From Petaurus breviceps papuanus (lineage: Eukaryota > Chordata > Mammalia > Diprotodontia > Petauridae), in NCBI GenBank assembly GCA_028583685.1, contig JAMXIF010000073.1, positions 3,180,285-3,244,284 on the forward strand: a DNA stretch of 64,000 nucleotides, given 5' to 3'. The notes under the pieces are model-generated. The model searched no databases. It was given only the letters and a program-made list of their open reading frames with translations, and had not been told where the DNA came from. Made by a program: the position numbers and the translations under genes. Below, in pieces: positions 63,753 through 64,000 of this stretch. Each line of letters starts with the position of its first letter. The stretch's first letter is position 1.

Positions 63753-63762
63753 AATTTAGATG

Positions 63763-63909
63763 GGGGTGGCCAGGTAGCACAGCGAGTAAGAGCACTGACT
63801 CCAGTGTCGGAATAACCAGGGGATTTAATCCTGGGCTCAGACACTTAGCACCCACACAGAAACACCTGGCCATGTAACCTTGAGCAAATTACTTAACCCC
63901 AATTGCTTA
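63763..63909 (+). mobile_element. Family E SINE, first of a tandem pair
   Basis: 'ggtggccaggtagcacagcg', 'gactccagtgtcggaataac', 'cctgggctcagacacttagc' and 'aaattacttaaccccaattg'. It ends 'gcttag' directly against the next copy. Confidence 0.93.
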
Positions 63910-64000
63910 GGGGCAGCCAGGTGGCTCAGGGAGTAAGAGCACTGGCTCCAGTGTCGGGATGACCTGGGGATCAAATCCGGGCTCAGATACTCAGCACCAC
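63910..64000 (+). mobile_element. Family E SINE, second of a tandem pair, cut by the window end
   Basis: 'gggcagccaggtggctcagg', 'gagtaagagcactggctcca', 'gtgtcgggatgacctgggga' and 'tcaaatccgggctcagatac'. It joins the first copy head-to-tail with no poly-A between. Confidence 0.95.

Noticed and set aside
1-64000. Bacterial-type features, CRISPR arrays, operons, tRNA or snRNA genes
   Set aside because: Direct repeats here are SINEs and microsatellites. tRNA-like boxes belong to SINE heads, which lack intact cloverleaf structure. No U1, U2, U6, Y RNA, 5S or 7SK sequence was recognised.

Overview
This window is vertebrate nuclear DNA, almost certainly from a marsupial. It is AT-rich and gene-poor, and it is packed with retroposons. 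The marsupial call rests on repeats recognised by eye. There are dozens of tRNA-headed SINEs of the type seen in opossum, wallaby and dasyurids. An RTE (BovB-like) LINE carries the same 3' tail as one of those SINE families. There are also old L2, L3/CR1 and MIR-type copies, and an L1-derived half-L1 (HAL1). No database search was possible, so family names come from remembered consensus sequences and the species is not assigned.

No complete protein-coding host gene is visible. Two places look like parts of a minus-strand gene. One is a CpG-rich segment at about 18.16-18.44 kb, with a perfect CArG box and a strong minus-strand splice donor near 18.246 kb; it looks like a promoter and first exon. 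The other is a 45-nt exon candidate at 61,699-61,743 with strong splice signals on the minus strand and three CpGs. They could belong to one long gene running right to left, with the 18 kb site as an internal promoter, or to different genes. Most of the window would then be intron. The block at 60.7-63.35 kb, and shorter ones near 16.4-19.1 kb, 24.2-25.0 kb and 57.7-58.4 kb, are nearly free of recognisable repeats.

SINE labels used below. Family A has a tRNA-like head and an RTE-type tail containing 'tttgccaagaaaa' and 'ggggtca'. Family B has the same head and a MIR/L2-like tail ending in 'gctagctattatt'. Family C has the same head and a short end 'ccccaattgcc' plus A-rich tail. Family D has the tail 'caactctctaag' followed by a 'caccaatgaaatcac'-like end. 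Family E has a different head, 'gtggccaggtggctcag', with clear A- and B-box-like motifs.

Layout. 0-9.4 kb: SINEs and microsatellites, several nested. 9.4-11.4 kb: an L2 copy ended by a 1,170-bp solo LTR with an exact 5-bp target duplication. 14-38 kb: many SINE, MIR and L2 copies, including a head-to-head SINE pair at 28.5-29.1 kb and a long L2 copy at 36-37.7 kb that holds an LTR-like segment and a 100-N gap. 39.7-46.8 kb: a minus-strand L1 ORF2 fragment, then a 2.7-kb minus-strand HAL1, then an L2 copy. 50.7-52.0 kb: a second L2 copy carrying the same kind of insertion as the one at 45.5 kb. 52.2-52.6 kb: a 400-N gap. 53.5-57.7 kb: a hAT-like element, an L1-type 3' end, a 7SL RNA pseudogene and an L3/CR1 fragment. 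59.7-60.7 kb: a mariner-type MITE and an RTE LINE. The right edge holds a head-to-tail pair of family E SINEs.

The mobile elements act together in a visible way. RTE and L1-type LINEs supply the retrotransposition machinery, and the SINEs borrow their tails. Repeated insertion of one element into another gives a relative age order: L2, L3 and MIR oldest; D, A and B SINEs intermediate; C and E SINEs and the solo LTR youngest.
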